A DNA stretch of 64,000 bases from Capitella teleta (Eukaryota > Annelida > Polychaeta > Capitellidae). Of this stretch, positions 24,717 through 36,331 are shown piece after piece. Position 1 is the stretch's first letter. Each line of letters starts with the position of its first letter. The notes under the pieces are model-generated. The model worked only from the letters and a program-made list of their open reading frames with translations. It searched no databases and had not been told where the DNA came from. Location of the stretch: positions 128,368 to 192,367 of the forward strand of contig KB312312.1 of assembly GCA_000328365.1 (NCBI GenBank), read 5' to 3'. The translations under genes were made by a program, and so were the position numbers.

Positions 24717-27700
24717 TCTGACGGGTTCTGATGTGACATGCGATGTGAATGGCTCTGCACCAGACAGGCGGATGATCCGATGGGTCCGAACTCGCAAATT
24801 GCCGCTCACGATGCTTCGATATTATAGGCAATCAGTCGAACTGTTGCTCGTTCGCAAATTATACAGTTCCAGAGCTGCTACAATTATGCGCGTGACCATC
24901 CCTTGAATACGGTTGTGGGAATACTTGGAGTAATTCCGGCAATTAGGCTGTTGTGCGGTCAAGTATGATACAACGATTGGATCACATCTAGGGTATGGCC
25001 TGCTTTCGTTTGTTTTTGTTTTTGTTTTGTTTTTTTCTTCTCCGGAAGAATATCAGGCTGTATCAAATTTTGTAACATTCTCATTCCGTTCCCGAAATAA
25101 ATGAGCAAAACAGAATGTTTTATGAAGTTAGCAAACAGTACAAAAGATGAAAACTGTTAAAAGTCCAAATTGCTCAGTCATTCACATAAATGCCAAAAGA
25201 TTGCACGATTCTCGAAACACGTGGCACCCGAGATACCCTTTATTGCATCAATGAATACCACAACCGCCCCCCCTCCCATTCACTTTTGCGACAACTCCTC
25301 CTCTGCACTCCCTCAAGCGGTTGGCTTTGTTCTACGAAGCTCACACCCCAAATATGCCTGATTATCCCATAATTCCGACACTGCTGCTCACAAATGATAC
25401 TCGGAATAACTGAGCCATCTTACATAATTACGTCACGGTTCATTGAATCTTCAGTTTTGCTCCCAAACAAGGACGCCCGCCATTGTCCGAAAATTGAGAT
25501 CTCCAGGATTTGCGCCAAAAGAGCAGCACTTAGCAGCGTCCAGGGATGCATGCGTGCCTGTAAACAACCATTCTAAATTCATTCAACTCAAACATTTGCT
25601 CATGAGGTTCTTTTTACCAACAGATGCCTCTTCTCTCATGAGATATCTTTTGAAATGGCCATCAAGCGAAACAAATCGAAGGCCCATTGTTTTGGCATCA
25701 GGCGATCTGCATTTAGTCCACGCATGCAGCGGGTGCGTTACGCATTGGCACCCGTCAATGTCACGCGAAAGGGTGCAATGACCTGGAACGACGACCTTAG
25801 AGTACATTAAGGGCACGGCACTCAGAGGTAGGATAACTCATTTATTCACAATGTCCCTCGTTGAATAATTCTTTAATAATAGAATATTGACCCAATGTTT
25901 GGGACCCTATTTATGAAAAAAGTATTATAAAAATTTCAAGATTCAAAATTCAAAACTTTCGGTCTTCTGAATGAGAATTCGACAGTGCTATTTGTTGGAT
26001 CAGTTTTTGTAAAAATGTGGCAAAAATAAACGTCAACATTCAAAGATCTTTTCATCCATTTATCAAGTTTTAAGTCTTGGAATTATCGTGGTATAAATCC
26101 CGCAATTCGTTCAGCTCTGTACTGCAATGGTCTTACTTCTTCCCCCGAAATGACTTGGGCAATGTTGGTCCACGTGTCTCTTTACCCCCCACCCCCTACT
26201 ACCTAGTTTATGACGCAATATAATCATGGGTTGATAGCCTCCGTTCAGTCGTCTGTGAATTGCCACTGGTTCGAAGATGTTGTTTCTGTTGTTGTCTTTC
26301 TGCTGTTTTTGATGCACTCCATGCCTTCTGTGCGCTGCTCATTGGGGTGAATGGCGCAAGGGGAGGTGCCTGTGGGGTCTAACACAAGGCACCTCTTTGC
26401 TGACCATGGATGGCACTTACCTATGTAGTCAGGCATTTACTCTTCCATGCATTCCAGGTGGTTCAAAAGCCATTATAATTGAAATTGAATGTAGTACAAA
26501 CACATGTTATACTCCTTTGCCCGAATTATACTCCCGATTGGCATATTCCAACAACTAAGATGCTAAAAGCCTTTGAAATGATTCTGCTGTCTTACTAAAC
26601 CAGTACAAAAATAGGTTTTTGGTTGCTTTGTGATTCGGCAAATAGACCTTTGGAATTGGCATAACTAGTAATGGTTGAATGGTGGTGAAGATATCTAACT
26701 TGCCGCCTGAAAAACTCCTCATAATATTATCAAGGGTTTCTGACTGTTGGCTTTCCCGTGAGTTCCATGGCGAGCGGGTGACCCCGGTGTTATAATTGAG
26801 ATTACTTCGATTGAATGCAAGGTTGATGCATGCACGACCCGTGCGATATTTTCGTTCGTTTTCTTTTCCAAATGTGACTGCGTACGCATGATAAGCGATA
26901 CGGAAAGTATTGTCTTCGAACATGAACCGAATTCCACTTTTTTTTTTTTTGAAGTGCTCAACGCTGCTTTGTATCTTTTAAGATTGAAATGAAATTGAGG
27001 TTGCCTTCCAAATTGGTGAGATTAGCCACGTAAATACGTACGATAAGCTCGTCTTTGTTGTATGGTTCTGATTAGATCAGAAGGTAGTTTTAAGCTCTGT
27101 TATAAAATTTACCTAGTGATTTAGTAGCCAATAATGATATCAATCTCTCAAAAAAGGTCTCTCAGGATTAATTCTTATTTTCTTTTCTTGATCTTCCGAT
27201 TCGAAAAAAATCGCGACACTTCGCTTGAAACTTGTTATGCACATATTGGATGGGAATAAGGCAACAGGTAGGAAATTAAAAATTTGAAATGGATTGCAGA
27301 ATTGTTCAAATATTTTTTAGATCTCTTAGACTTCTTTTGAAGGCCAGCTGATGAGGCTGGCACGTAGTTGACTCAAGCCGGAGGTGGGAACGAGGGACTG
27401 TTTTTCTAGAAGTGGGATTATGTCTGATTGTGTTTTGTCGTGAAACAATACTCGACACTTTTATTTTTACGCTCGTTTGGATCGAAATTGGTTGCATTCT
27501 ACGCGTAGTACGGGTGTCACGTAAAACCCTGGCATCCCGCGGAAGCAGGATGCGGATTTGTGCTTAAACATTTTCCCTGTTTTAGCTGTTGCGCAGATCC
27601 GCCATTCCGGGAAAACAGGTAAACAGAGCTGCAGATCTGATCGGACATGAGGTCTCATCTAAAACTCCAAAAGGCAGCATTGGAAAGGCAGCAGAGTTGC

Positions 27701-28020
27701 TATGTGTCCAATGTGCTATCGACATTGGATGGCCAGGATTGCACCGACGGTGTTGTGGTGACTTCACATTTCAAATGAGTACATGGATGCATATGATTAT
27801 TATAGAAGTCATCTTGTCAACTGTCTATCATTATCACACCATGCTTTAATTGGCATTTTTTTTTTCAAATGTCAAAAACATTACTTACAGAAGACAAATC
27901 CGTGCACCCTCGTCAAGGCGTGTTCTATATGAACGAGTGGTTTAAGGACATCTTAGCGGTTTCTTTCAATTCCAATTCAACAATTCGTATGGATTGGCTC
28001 TTTCACACTTTGCTGACCTG
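24717..28020. other. Spacer with only weak coding hints
   Basis: No convincing gene. Open frames on the minus strand near 25612-25788 and 26245-26436 have Cys-containing translations, and the first has possible acceptor and donor sites. However, they do not join into a phased gene and match no family I know. T-rich tracts occur at 25013-25037 and a T run at 26938-26951. Confidence 0.4.
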
Positions 28021-28080
28021 CATTGTAAATCACTAATCACTATTGTAAATCACTAATCACTATTGTAAATCATTAATCGT
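28021..28080 (+). repeat. 20-bp tandem repeat, three copies
   Basis: Three head-to-tail units of about 20 bp, each of the form (C/T)ATTGTAAATCACTAATCAC. The third copy is slightly diverged (CATTAATCGT). Confidence 0.85.
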
Positions 28081-28169
28081 ACCGCACTGCATAATGCGCA
28101 TATACACAAATCGTCGCCCACATGAGGTCGAATTTTTATTTTTACATAATAATTTGAATATTTTTTTGC

Positions 28170-28210
28170 AAGGAGTAGAGGGCAAGTTGCAAACTTGCCC
28201 TCTACTCCTT
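28170..28210. repeat. Perfect 19-bp inverted repeat with 3-nt loop
   Basis: AAGGAGTAGAGGGCAAGTT (28170-28188) is followed by the spacer GCA and then its exact reverse complement (28192-28210). The structure is a near-continuous cruciform or hairpin. The loop is too short for a typical microRNA precursor. A foldback element end or a cloning or assembly artefact are alternatives. Confidence 0.9.
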
Positions 28211-29515
28211 TCCTTCACGATGAATTGAACGCCGTAAGATTCGATCTAGTGTCGTACCATCCACTGAGACACCAAGCGCAAAAAAAGAAAAAAAAAAAGA
28301 AAAGAAAAGAAAAAAGAAAAGAAAAAAGAAAAACAATACAAAAAACAGCAGAAGGTTAATTTCTCTCGTAAACTTGCATAAACCTGTCGCATCTCCGTGG
28401 TGGCGTGGGCATCTTATGGCACCCTGACACACCACTCAATCGAATGCGGCAAAATCGAGCATTCTGCTGCAGGATGAAACATCCTGAGGTGTATTACGAA
28501 AATTGGCATGGACCAGTCAAAATGCGTTTGCTTATTTTTGCAGACTAATGTTTTGTGATGCATTTATAACCAACTTGTCAGCTGGGTGATTCTCGGCCCA
28601 CGGCAACTAGAACTTTCTTGCATTTAAATGTCGCAAATCTTATGTTGAAATCACGCGTGTCAGAATATTTAGACGGAATTCTCTCCACTTATAAGGTTAT
28701 GATGCAACTCCTTAAAGGCGTAATGCATGCTTGCACTTTCCTCATCCGATAATTTCCATTATAACAATGTCTAACAAGCAGATAGCTAAACGATCATGCC
28801 TGACCGAATAAATTACATTCCGCAAAAACCAGTTACCCGTGATTAGGACTTTTATAACGCATATTAACACTGATTAAATTATTTAAATGCTCATTCAATT
28901 AGCTTACAACCAATTTGTATAATTCTAGATAGTATCAGATCACAGCATCCAATCTCTTTGTTGTTGGTTTGTTTCGTATCAGGTTTGCACTGTGCATCAC
29001 ATGAACCATTTCCAACATCTCTGTTCAAACATTGCTTCAGCGCTGAAGCTGCAAATAAGGACAGAGTGACAAGAGTGACCCCTTTGACCGCACATGAGAG
29101 GAAGGTCAACAGAAGCCTCACTCATAAAACCATAATGTCGTTTGAATCCGGACGGGAAGGGATAAAGGATTGTACTCCTTTCTGCCCTTACAATCCCACA
29201 GTGACATCAGCTAAAAGTATGCCCATACCTAGAAACAATTGTGACATGATTTCTCTTCGTTGGATCCGATGAAACATAGTGTATTGCATCCTAGAATGAA
29301 AGAGAGAAGAAGCAAGAAAGATATGGTGCCACAAATGCAAGTGAGAACTTATATTTCCCAAGGTTTCAACAGGAGAAGGGATCCGTAGAGAAATCTAAGA
29401 ATAAGAATAGAGTGTGATTGCCATTTGAGGTTTTAACCATTTAAGTCACCCTGAAAAGGATCGAAGGTTGTTATTTTGCTGCTTTAAAAAACTGCATTGC
29501 TTCGTATTTTGTCCC

Positions 29516-29549
<34 letters not shown>

Positions 29550-32317
29550 CCCTTGCGTTTTTTAAATAATTGGTTATTTGGTTACGTATATAATGTCAAC
29601 AAAGTGAAACCAGAATGTATCCAAACTGTGCTGTACACTTTAATACCAAACTAAATACTCTCGTATCTGAGCACCTGAATACGAGAATTCGGGATGGACG
29701 TCCGTTACATTACCTATTATGTAATAGCAAAGGAGACACAAGCGAGTGTAATTCGAAGGTCCATCTGCATAGGTTGCGTCTGTGCAACACGGATAAGGTC
29801 AAAGGTCAAAGTAAGGAAATAGAGCAGTGGGTTGCATTAGCTCGTTAAATGTTGAAGGATATGTAATATAGAATGCATCAATTGAAAGCTCATGACGTCA
29901 GGGATAGAATAAATTATACTGATATAAAATCACGCGCCATCTTAGTCACCTAACATTGGAATATGCGTGCACACTTAGCTGGAAAATGGATTTGTCCAAA
30001 ATGGACATCACTGGACACTGAACCGAATACAGGACATTATTATCAGTCCATTCATATTGGATGCCAGTAAGTTGATATTGTAGACATAACATTGGGACAT
30101 ACGTGTACATTTAGCTGGCAAATGGCATACATTATCAGTAAGTTCTCACAAAAGCCAGGGTAGTCAAAAGCATCTATTCCTTCTGCAACAATGCCACACG
30201 ACAAGCAGCAAAGTCCTCCTCATCTGATCACGTGTCCTTTCCTTGTGTGTTTTTAATGAGAACCCCAGCCACACTGCAGGCTTATTCCAACCACAAATAT
30301 ATATAAGGTATGTTGTGGTATATTGTGGTTGGAATATAATGTATATTGTTGCATAATTTCTGCGGCGTTTTATTATTCAAGATTTAAGGTTCAATAGAAG
30401 CAGAATATGCGCACGCTGAAGAAAGTGCAGGGTGCAAAAGGCAAAATGCATGAAAACAGCAAGAAGGGCGCATTCGGCGGTGTTGTAGTCCAATAACAAT
30501 AAATCAATGGTTGAGGTTATGCCAGGTTTAGACTATAGATTTCAAGTAACATATTGTCCTTATAGACATTTGTGGTGATGGAATGAACATGCATGTTGAT
30601 ATATATAGATGAGTTAATTTGATTGAGTGAATAGAACAAGATGTCCTTTAACTGTAAATGGCGGAACTAGTTTCGGGTTACTGTCCAAGCGACTGAGCGG
30701 AACTGAAACCACTTACCCTGAACTAGGGACGCGGTTTCGATGGTTGAAATCAACAAAATGGCTGCCCCCTTTTTCAGAATTACTCATTTAATCATTACAA
30801 AATAAAAACTTTTTTTTTGTATCATTTATATATATTTTCTTTGTTTATTTTACCTTCTAAATCATCATCAATAAAAATTCATCGTGAATTCTAGCATGTA
30901 GTCGAAGCTATTCATTCGATTGGAAGGGGTACCTGGGTATATTGTAACAGAAATTGGCTTCGTTCCAGTCGAATGCATCCTTGTACAATACATAAAATAA
31001 GAAGAAAACGTTATGAAACTTTGCACTTATTGACCTATTGCTATCACAAAGGAAGTAGAATACTCTTTGTCTGCGAGAGCCATTAATTGTTTTGACATTA
31101 AAAAAAAAAAAAAACCCAAAAAACAAAGCGGACGACAATTGAAGAACATCGCACAATTACCTGGATCTTCGAGTTCAACATTCAAGTATACATGTGCATG
31201 TACATTAATTGTATACACATCATTTAATTATTCTCAACAAAGCTACATTTTCAATATCAATTATAAAATTAATACAACCGGATTAGAGAAAAAGCCAAAC
31301 CAAGCCGTGTGCGTGAGGGCAGAAGAGCCACCTGAATTCCTGTTCACATCCACGGTTCAAAACTCATTAGGTTAGCTCATTTGCAATGAACAAGTGGGCT
31401 CAAAATTACCTCATAGTACATCACGGGACTTCCGCCATCAACACCCCCATAAAAATTGCTTCATCGATGTCGCAATTAAGCCTGTTGTAACAAATTCGAA
31501 ATTGCGAACAATTCTATAAATACTAAAAATTATTATTTCTTGAACTTTTTAACGACTCTGTTGACGGGTAGCCAACCTCGGAGAATGCCTACTATATTAT
31601 CGCAGGTGAATTGAGACGCATTTCTCTTCCATCATATGATTGCATTAAGGTGCGCATATTTTGTTGTTACTTGGAAAATAGTGTGATATTTCATAAATGA
31701 TTGAAGGCATCTTGTTTCTCCGGTGGACGTTCCGCGAAAATTGATTCTCTTGAGTTTTATGAAACCGCCACTCACAAGTCAGCACTCGCATTAATTGCAG
31801 CCATGGAAACATTGCCGGGTCACAAAGAAGACAAAACCCACAGGAGTCAAAAATTGAGAAGTTAATGTTACTAATACGGAGATCAAACCACCACCTACAT
31901 TCTACGTTTAGGTCGTGTGGACAATTATATGGGCCATACTTCCATTAGCTCTTTTGATCTGCAAAAACCCTTCCGGGCCTAGTGCTTCTATTTCCCTCAG
32001 AAGCCAATGAAATTCGACGGTGACTGGCATCAAGATATCTAAACCTAAAATCTACATTTCGGTGGCATATTGTGTGATGCACGTATCAAACCTCACAACC
32101 AAAATGTTCTGAACACGTGAATCCTGGCATCACTACTCACTCGTACCCGACTCTATTTGCTCTCTGTTCTTGAAAGCGCAGAATCTCAAGGGCTGAGGTG
32201 AAATCGTTTGCAGAGCTCACTGCGTTTGTTATTGTTGGTGAGGCACACGTGTAGAGTGAGCACTTATAAACCACGCAGAGGCTGCCTCCTCCATTCATCA
32301 CTTTGCCCTCACGCAAG
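28211..32317. other. Spacer upstream of the GPCR gene
   Basis: No gene recognised. It contains a purine-rich A/G tract (28279-28333), an A run (29515-29540), a DR1-type direct repeat (29796-29808), an imperfect stem-loop (30283-30336) and an A run (31101-31114). A 5' UTR exon of the GPCR could lie in its last few hundred bases but cannot be placed. Confidence 0.4.
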
Positions 32318-33391
32318 ATGACGGAGGAGACCACCACATATGTAGATCTGTGGACATCTGAAATGAAGAATTCCACACCATTCATGCTTGCTACTTCCCA
32401 CATAGAAGGAGAAAAATTCTACACGAAGTACATCAAAATAGTCGTGGTCAGTTTGGTCAGTCTATTGGTCATCTGTACTAACATTATGAACATCATCGGG
32501 TGGTCAAGAGTTCGTCATATCGCCATGGCAACGAGAGCTTTCTTGATAAATCTGAGTGTATCTGACCTGTGCGTGGGTATCATTGCGTGTGCTCCATCAT
32601 CGTACCCCGCTTGGACTGGACGATGGCCATACGGCGATATCTGGTGCCAGATCTCAGGTATCGTGCACGGTTCATCAGTCACAGTGTCCATCTGGAGCAT
32701 CTCGCTGGTCAGCATTGACCGCTTCTGCGCCGTGACCTGGCCCATGAGATACAACACGATGGTCACTCGGTGTCGATGCGCAATGATCATTGCCGGTCTT
32801 TGGTTGTGCGCAAGCGTCAGCTTCCTGGCTCCCTGCCTGACCAAAGAAGATTTCATTTACTACCGCTTCAAGACGGAGTACTCGATGTGTGGGTTGTACT
32901 GGGAGTATGACATCTATTGCGCAATTACGGGCTTCTACATCCCGATCCTTTGCGGCGGCACTCTCATTTTCACTGCTATTAAGATCGTGCAAGCGTTGAA
33001 GGTCTCATCGAAGTTTCAAGAAGCGTGTGGAGTGGAGAACAGTCGCTCGTCCAACCGGAAAGCTCTGCGCGTCATCGTCGCAACTTCCATCATCTATTTC
33101 GTGTTTTGGGGTCCCTACGTCTTTCAAGTGGTGGCTGAGAGCCTCGTTCCCAGCCTGAAGATATTGACACCTGATTGGCTGAGTTTTTCAACTCTATGGT
33201 TAGCCAACTCCAACAGCGGAATCAACGTGGTCGTTTACTCAATGACGAATGCTGGTTTCAGACGCCATCTCTTGCACGTCCTTATGCCGTGCAAACGACT
33301 GGACGGAGACATCCAAGAGAGCACAGCGGGCGACACTGATTCATCTCGAACGAATGGAAACAGTACTGTGAGGGACACAAGAAGGCTTTAG
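32318..33391 (+). CDS. Class-A (rhodopsin-like) orphan GPCR resembling GPR21/GPR52, intronless
   Basis: A single uninterrupted frame encodes 357 aa from the ATG at 32318. It has seven hydrophobic segments, roughly residues 39-61, 71-92, 110-132, 153-173, 200-223, 250-273 and 287-309. Class-A landmarks are an extracellular sequon N18-S-T, TM2 D83 in VSDLCVG, the C110-C191 disulfide pair, and the TM3 end S-I-D134-R135-F136. The second loop reads W-P-M-R-Y-N-T-M-V-T, close to the L-T-Y-N-T-L-V-T of vertebrate GPR21/52. TM6 carries F-W-G-P-Y, and TM7 T-L-W-L-A-N-S-N-S matches the family TTWLAISNS pattern. The usual DRY is DRF, and NPxxY is N303-V-V-V-Y307; GPR21/52 also lack the Pro. A C-terminal Cys (C325) could be palmitoylated. 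By family it should couple to a G protein at the plasma membrane; the ligand is unknown. Family confidence is good, one-to-one orthology is not established. Confidence 0.9.
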   Translation: MTEETTTYVDLWTSEMKNSTPFMLATSHIEGEKFYTKYIKIVVVSLVSLLVICTNIMNIIGWSRVRHIAMATRAFLINLSVSDLCVGIIACAPSSYPAWTGRWPYGDIWCQISGIVHGSSVTVSIWSISLVSIDRFCAVTWPMRYNTMVTRCRCAMIIAGLWLCASVSFLAPCLTKEDFIYYRFKTEYSMCGLYWEYDIYCAITGFYIPILCGGTLIFTAIKIVQALKVSSKFQEACGVENSRSSNRKALRVIVATSIIYFVFWGPYVFQVVAESLVPSLKILTPDWLSFSTLWLANSNSGINVVVYSMTNAGFRRHLLHVLMPCKRLDGDIQESTAGDTDSSRTNGNSTVRDTRRL

Positions 33392-34484
33392 AGCACAAGA
33401 AACTCATGGTTTACATGTAGAAGATGTTTAACTATCAATATTTAGTACTTGGTAATCTATTTGTATCTTCATGCCGTTTTAATTCTTCTTATCAAAGTGA
33501 TTATTTATTGAATGGTTACACGTGTCATGCATACCACCTTACGTGTTATTTATTCATCATAATCAGCCTATTTATTGCTCTTCTATTCCCTCTTTTGTTT
33601 TTCTTTCAATTTTTCTTTCTATTTTGTTATGCAGTCTGGGCCAATAAAACTGAATTGATATTAGTCATAATTACATGCCAAAATATATTAATATTATTAT
33701 TATATTTGTCTTGTAAATTTGCCACAATATAAGGTAAACTTATGACGATTAATCTTTAATTTATAACTTACAATTATGAACACTTAAGCATTAATTTTAC
33801 GATCAAATCTCAATGAAACTGATGTCAAAATCCGTTCGAAAGTACTCATAACAACTAGTATAGTTGATTTTAAATTAAAATTAAGGCAAAATTATCCGGA
33901 TAGGATGCCCAAAAAGTCAAAGACATTTAATAATAGAGATATATTAAAGGATAATATTTGATATTTCAATTCTGCCGATTAAACTGCAATTTTTTGGTGT
34001 TCGCACTAAGTACAAGACAAAGTAGGAATCAAAATGACATTTTGATTGGTCTTAGTTCCCATGGAAACTGACTCCAAGAAACTTCTGTTCTTCTGAATCA
34101 GGAATTGGTAATCGGAGAGAGAGAGAGAGAGAGAGGGAAATGCTCCGGATTTTGGCGCAACTAACCACTGTTCTGGTATTTTTGCCTTATTGAATTTCAG
34201 GCCATCAGGACCTCATTATACCCTCCAGAGCGAATAAAAGAAGCTGGGATACTATTTCGCAGGGAGCTAATCACCGTTGCCAGTGGCGACCGTCGGTGAC
34301 ACGTTAAATTGTCTTATAGGCACTCAATTGTCGTGCTGGCTAATCATAAGAGCGAGAGATCAATGCATGCCTGATGAAGACAAAATTACACTCTTTATGG
34401 CATGTCGCCAATCGAAATTATCACTAGGATTGGTTTAGACTTGAGTTTGGATTAATCAGCTAGATATAATAAATAATAAATATA
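33392..34484. other. GPCR 3' UTR and spacer
   Basis: Probable 3' UTR to about 33665, ending after the AATAAA at 33643-33648, then AT-rich spacer with a (GA)n run at 34117-34136. No gene seen. Confidence 0.5.
33643..33648 (+). terminator. Polyadenylation signal of the GPCR gene
   Basis: AATAAA in the sense orientation about 250 nt beyond the GPCR stop codon, the first canonical hexamer after it. Confidence 0.5.
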
Positions 34485-35290
34485 AAGGGAGGGAGAACTG
34501 GTTAAAAATGGACTTTGAGTCGTTATTTGATGCACTCAAAATGATTCCCATGCCTGGCCCACACAAGGAATATCATCGCTAACGATTTCGCGGGAAATAT
34601 ATTGCTAATTCGGCGTGACGTCAGGAGCTGTGATGAAACACCGAGTTCCCCATCTTTTACAATGGGCCACGTCATATCAGCGTGTCCTGCGACTAAACCC
34701 CACGATATTTTTTTATTTTCTTTTCGGAAATAGATAGAATAATCATTTTGCCACCAATCAGGCGCGGAAAAAAAAAAATTTTTTTTCGCTATTTTTCTTA
34801 TTTTAACAAGCGATTTTCTAGGACACCTACTATGGTTTCTCATCCTGAAACAGTAAAAAGGTCAGCCAGAGTGACCAACGCATGCGCTTTCGTTTCGTAA
34901 ACAACAAAGATGTCCTTTAAAATGATCTGCTCTGATTGCCTGAAATCGATAGCTTCACGAGGGGAACGGGACCAATCACGGCAAGCCTTCAGCTGACGTT
35001 TGCCTCCTATACTTTGTAATGGAAGCCATTCTCCCATAGGCGCAATGCTAACCCCGATATTCGGAATGCATTATTTCCTTACACTTGCATTCAGGCATGG
35101 TGTTCTTGGCACGGAATGCTATCAATTGGTTCTATGAGTCAATATCATCTTATATTTGCTAATATTTCATTCTTTCTGTCGTGTCAATAAATGCAATTCA
35201 ATTCAATTCAATTCAATTCAATTCAATTCAATTCAATTCAATTCAATTCAATTCAATAGAACATCACTTAAAATTTAGTTCCCCATCCCT
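34485..35290 (+). mobile_element. MITE-like non-autonomous DNA element, copy 1 (interrupted by a nested insertion)
   Basis: It is clearly homologous over its length to a second copy at 36332-37037, by eye roughly 90% identical or better. The ends are short imperfect inverted repeats: it begins AGGGAGGGAGAAC and ends GTTCCCCATCCCT. It has no transposase ORF. Copy 1 carries about 110 bp absent from copy 2 at 35144-35255. Removing this leaves about 695 bp, close to the 706 bp of copy 2. The superfamily is not determined because the target-site duplication is ambiguous (both flanks are AT-rich). Confidence 0.65.
35144..35255 (+). mobile_element. Short insertion with (CAATT)n tail, probable non-LTR element 3' end, nested in MITE copy 1
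   Basis: Comparison with copy 2 shows an extra segment between GAGTCAAT and CAATAGAACATC. It ends TGTCAATAAATG followed by about 13 CAATT repeats. A short 3' fragment ending in a pentanucleotide array is typical of LINE or SINE tails. The 5-6 bp (TCAAT) on both sides look like a target duplication, though the tail repeat has similar sequence, which blurs the call. An alternative is simple microsatellite growth, but that would not explain the unique 50 bp before the array. Confidence 0.5.
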
Positions 35291-35673
35291 ATAATAATAA
35301 ATATACCGCGTCATGCGCCGTGAAGTTTCGTTCATCTCTGTTCTTCTTACCGCCGATGTCCGAAACCCTAAACTCCACAAATCTCAAGCCAAGCAGACTC
35401 AAGTTAAATCCAATCTCACTAAATTCATGATCATAGTAATGGATTGGAGGGCTTTATTCTATGCGCGAGGGGCTTTGCGTCTCGGATCCAAGGATGAATA
35501 GGAAGACTTATCCTTCCTCCAAGTTGTTTGTACTCCAATTTCGCAACCACAACAACATCAACCGTACTGTTATGAATATATATTGCCAGAGGATTACTAC
35601 TCATATGGCAATGTACAATGCAATGTACAGCAGCCCCAGCAGTACGTGCAGACAGACATGCAGTGACCAGGCG

Positions 35674-35704
<31 letters not shown>

Positions 35705-36072
35705 CTTCAGTTATACATTTACTGAAATACACTTCCATCGTCCATTCACTGACACTACTTCCCGACTTGGAATCTGGGTTGCTTTAGTTTGAAGGTTGAG
35801 TTCGACGAAGTTGACACGGTTAAGCGAACATCATAAGAATTCATAAAAATTGTATTGTCCTTCTTTTGAAGATCCCCGCTAACTAAGGGTCCATTTGTGT
35901 GAAATCCCTGGGGTTGTGAGGTAATACGAAATTATTAACCACCCCGCCTCCATTACACACAATATATATAATATATATAGAGTGAGCCAAAAATATATTT
36001 ACCTGGTATGGATTGACTATGTTATTCTGCGCCCATTTATGCAAAGAAATCAAATAAAAAGTCAATTTTGAG

Positions 36073-36103
<31 letters not shown>

Positions 36104-36331
36104 GGGGGGGGGGGGTTAAATGCAATGCGAGTGCTGAGTGATCGCGAGGAGAGCAAAATCAGAAGAGCCCCTGAACAGCTGAACGAGCATTAATGAATGT
36201 CATCGCCTGATCGCTTGTATGGCGCTTCATTACAAAATCTGCTTTGCTTAGATTTTATGAGACACACATTAGTGTTACTGTCACAACAACAGCGCTCTAA
36301 AACAAAACAATAGTACGAGAGCGTTGCTTTA
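35291..36331. other. Spacer between the two MITE-like copies
   Basis: It contains an A run (about 35673-35702), a TA-rich stretch (35961-35980), a member of a dispersed repeat (about 35950-36117) and a long T run joined to a G run (36077-36117). No gene recognised. Confidence 0.5.
35950..36117 (-). repeat. Dispersed repeat with poly-C/poly-A segment, copy A
   Basis: Read on the minus strand it runs poly-C, poly-A, then TTTATTTGATTTCTTTGCAT, GGGCGCAGAA, ACATAGTCAATCCATACCAG, and ends TTTTGGCTCACTC. The same order of blocks, including the poly-C tract, is found on the plus strand at about 61788-61975. The end TTTTGG(C)CACTCT resembles termini of mariner-like elements in invertebrates, but no transposase is present. 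Confidence 0.6.

Noticed and set aside
25583-25816. Minus-strand frame with GHCTLSRDIDGCQC and possible splice sites
   Set aside because: The acceptor is weak, no phased neighbour exon was found and there is no family resemblance.
26245-26436. Minus-strand Cys-containing frame (KCHPWSAKRCLVLDPTG)
   Set aside because: No start or splice context and no link to other exons; composition alone is not enough.
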